From an uncultured Clostridia bacterium (GTDB lineage: Bacteria; Bacillota; Clostridia; Oscillospirales; Acutalibacteraceae), in NCBI GenBank assembly GCA_945869905.1, contig CAMBQD010000062.1, positions 1-6,383 of the forward strand: a DNA stretch of 6,383 nucleotides, read 5' to 3'. The position numbers were made by a program, and so were the translations under genes. The notes beneath the pieces were generated by a model. It did not search any database. It was not told the origin of the DNA and saw nothing but the letters and a program-made list of their open reading frames with translations. Shown here piece by piece: positions 5,623 to 6,383 of this stretch (position 1 is the stretch's first letter; every line of letters begins with the position of its first letter).

Positions 5623-6383
5623 ATGGAATATTATAAAATTATCGGTGGCAAAGGGCTGAGCGGAGAGGTTACACTCCACGGTGCAAAAAATTCAGCCCTT
5701 CCGATACTGTGTGCATCAATTCTTATAAAAGGCAAAAGTATTATACATAATTGCCCCGATTTAAGCGACGTAAGAACAACTTTAAAAATTCTTGAAAAAT
5801 TAGGCTGTGCGGTGACTCGGCAGGGAGAAACAGTAACTATTGACGCTGGAAATATTACCGCCTCACAGATAGACGAAAGCGTTATGCGCACAATGCGCTC
5901 ATCAATTCTGTTTTTAGGCTCCCTTGTGTCACGTACAGGCTGTGCTTCAATTTATCTACCCGGTGGGTGTGACATCGGAACGCGCCCCGTTGATATGCAC
6001 CTTAAAGCACTTAAGAGCTTAGGCGCCGTTGTTACGGAAAGCGGCTCCTCCATTACCTGCTGTGCCGACAGGTTGACAGGATCAAAAATTATTTTACCCT
6101 TTGCCTCAGTGGGAGCAACTGAAAATATCATTATTGCCTCGGCAATATCAAAGGGAAAAACAGTTATAATTAATCCTGCAAGGGAGCCTGAAATTTCAGA
6201 CCTTGCAGAGTTTCTGAATAAATGCGGCGCAAAAATCTACGGCGCAGGTGAAACAACTATAGAGATTGACGGAGTAGATAAGCTGTATCCCTGTGAGCAC
6301 AGTATAATTCCTGACAGAATTTTAGCCTCAACCTATATGAGTGCCTGTGCCGCAACAGGCGGAGAAATTGTCATAAAGGATGT
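5623..6383 (+). CDS. murA: UDP-GlcNAc enolpyruvyl transferase MurA, N-terminal 253 residues (3' truncated by window edge)
   Basis: MurA catalyses the first committed step of peptidoglycan synthesis, moving enolpyruvate from PEP to UDP-GlcNAc in the cytoplasm, and is the fosfomycin target. I translated the frame by hand: it stays open to the right edge, giving 253 of roughly 420 residues. The start MEYYKIIGGKGLSGEV and GAKNSALP (20-27) place K22 and N23 as in E. coli MurA. TMRSSI (90-95) and LPGGCDIGTRPVDMH (112-126) follow, with C116 matching the catalytic, fosfomycin-reactive Cys115 of E. coli and R121 its Arg120. SVGATEN (162-168) and IPDRILASTYM (229-239) complete the visible motifs. The last reads L234-A-S where many MurA proteins have E-(A/T)-G. 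The Cys argues for normal fosfomycin sensitivity of the target. murA after murG is a dcw arrangement known in some Clostridia, where Bacillus has murB. A second murA copy elsewhere is possible, as is common in Firmicutes. Confidence 0.96.
   Translation, partial: MEYYKIIGGKGLSGEVTLHGAKNSALPILCASILIKGKSIIHNCPDLSDVRTTLKILEKLGCAVTRQGETVTIDAGNITASQIDESVMRTMRSSILFLGSLVSRTGCASIYLPGGCDIGTRPVDMHLKALKSLGAVVTESGSSITCCADRLTGSKIILPFASVGATENIIIASAISKGKTVIINPAREPEISDLAEFLNKCGAKIYGAGETTIEIDGVDKLYPCEHSIIPDRILASTYMSACAATGGEIVIKD

Noticed and set aside
5631..5891. 86-aa minus-strand frame over the start of murA
   Set aside because: The + strand frame here encodes MurA with its catalytic motifs, so the minus frame is a shadow.

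Overview
The window is a continuous, single-strand run of peptidoglycan-precursor and division genes, all on the + strand: murE (3' half) - murF - mraY - ftsW/spoVE - murG - murA (5' part). It is the core of a dcw (division and cell wall) cluster. The sequence looks like a low-to-moderate GC Firmicute of class Clostridia, perhaps an Oscillospirales/Ruminococcaceae-type gut bacterium. This rests on gene order (murA following murG), protein style and AT-leaning codon use; the exact taxon is inference. MurE carries the DNPR-type motif of meso-diaminopimelate-adding enzymes, so the cell wall is predicted to be of the DAP type.

Layout: murE (1-764, open at the left edge) is followed after 1 nt by murF (766-2118), whose stop codon directly abuts the mraY start (2119-3168). 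A 47-nt gap (3169-3215) holds the ftsW ribosome binding site and a weak promoter candidate. ftsW (3216-4421) is followed after 8 nt by murG (4430-5548), and the murG ribosome binding site overlaps the ftsW stop. A 74-nt gap (5549-5622) separates murG from murA (5623 to the right edge). Every reading frame is intact, and no stretch over 300 bases lacks a gene.

Together the genes cover most of lipid II synthesis and use. MurA commits UDP-GlcNAc to the pathway. MurE and MurF add the DAP and D-Ala-D-Ala residues. MraY moves the muropeptide to undecaprenyl phosphate (lipid I), and MurG adds GlcNAc (lipid II). The SEDS protein FtsW/SpoVE polymerises lipid II at the septum or during sporulation. murD, normally between mraY and ftsW, is absent from that position.

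The most notable non-coding signal is a long imperfect hairpin (5560-5619) filling most of the murG-murA gap. Its 3' arm contains the entire murA Shine-Dalgarno sequence, which suggests control of MurA synthesis at translation. I saw no CRISPR array, mobile element, tRNA/rRNA or unrecognised gene. Apart from the hairpin and the missing murD, this is an ordinary conserved region.
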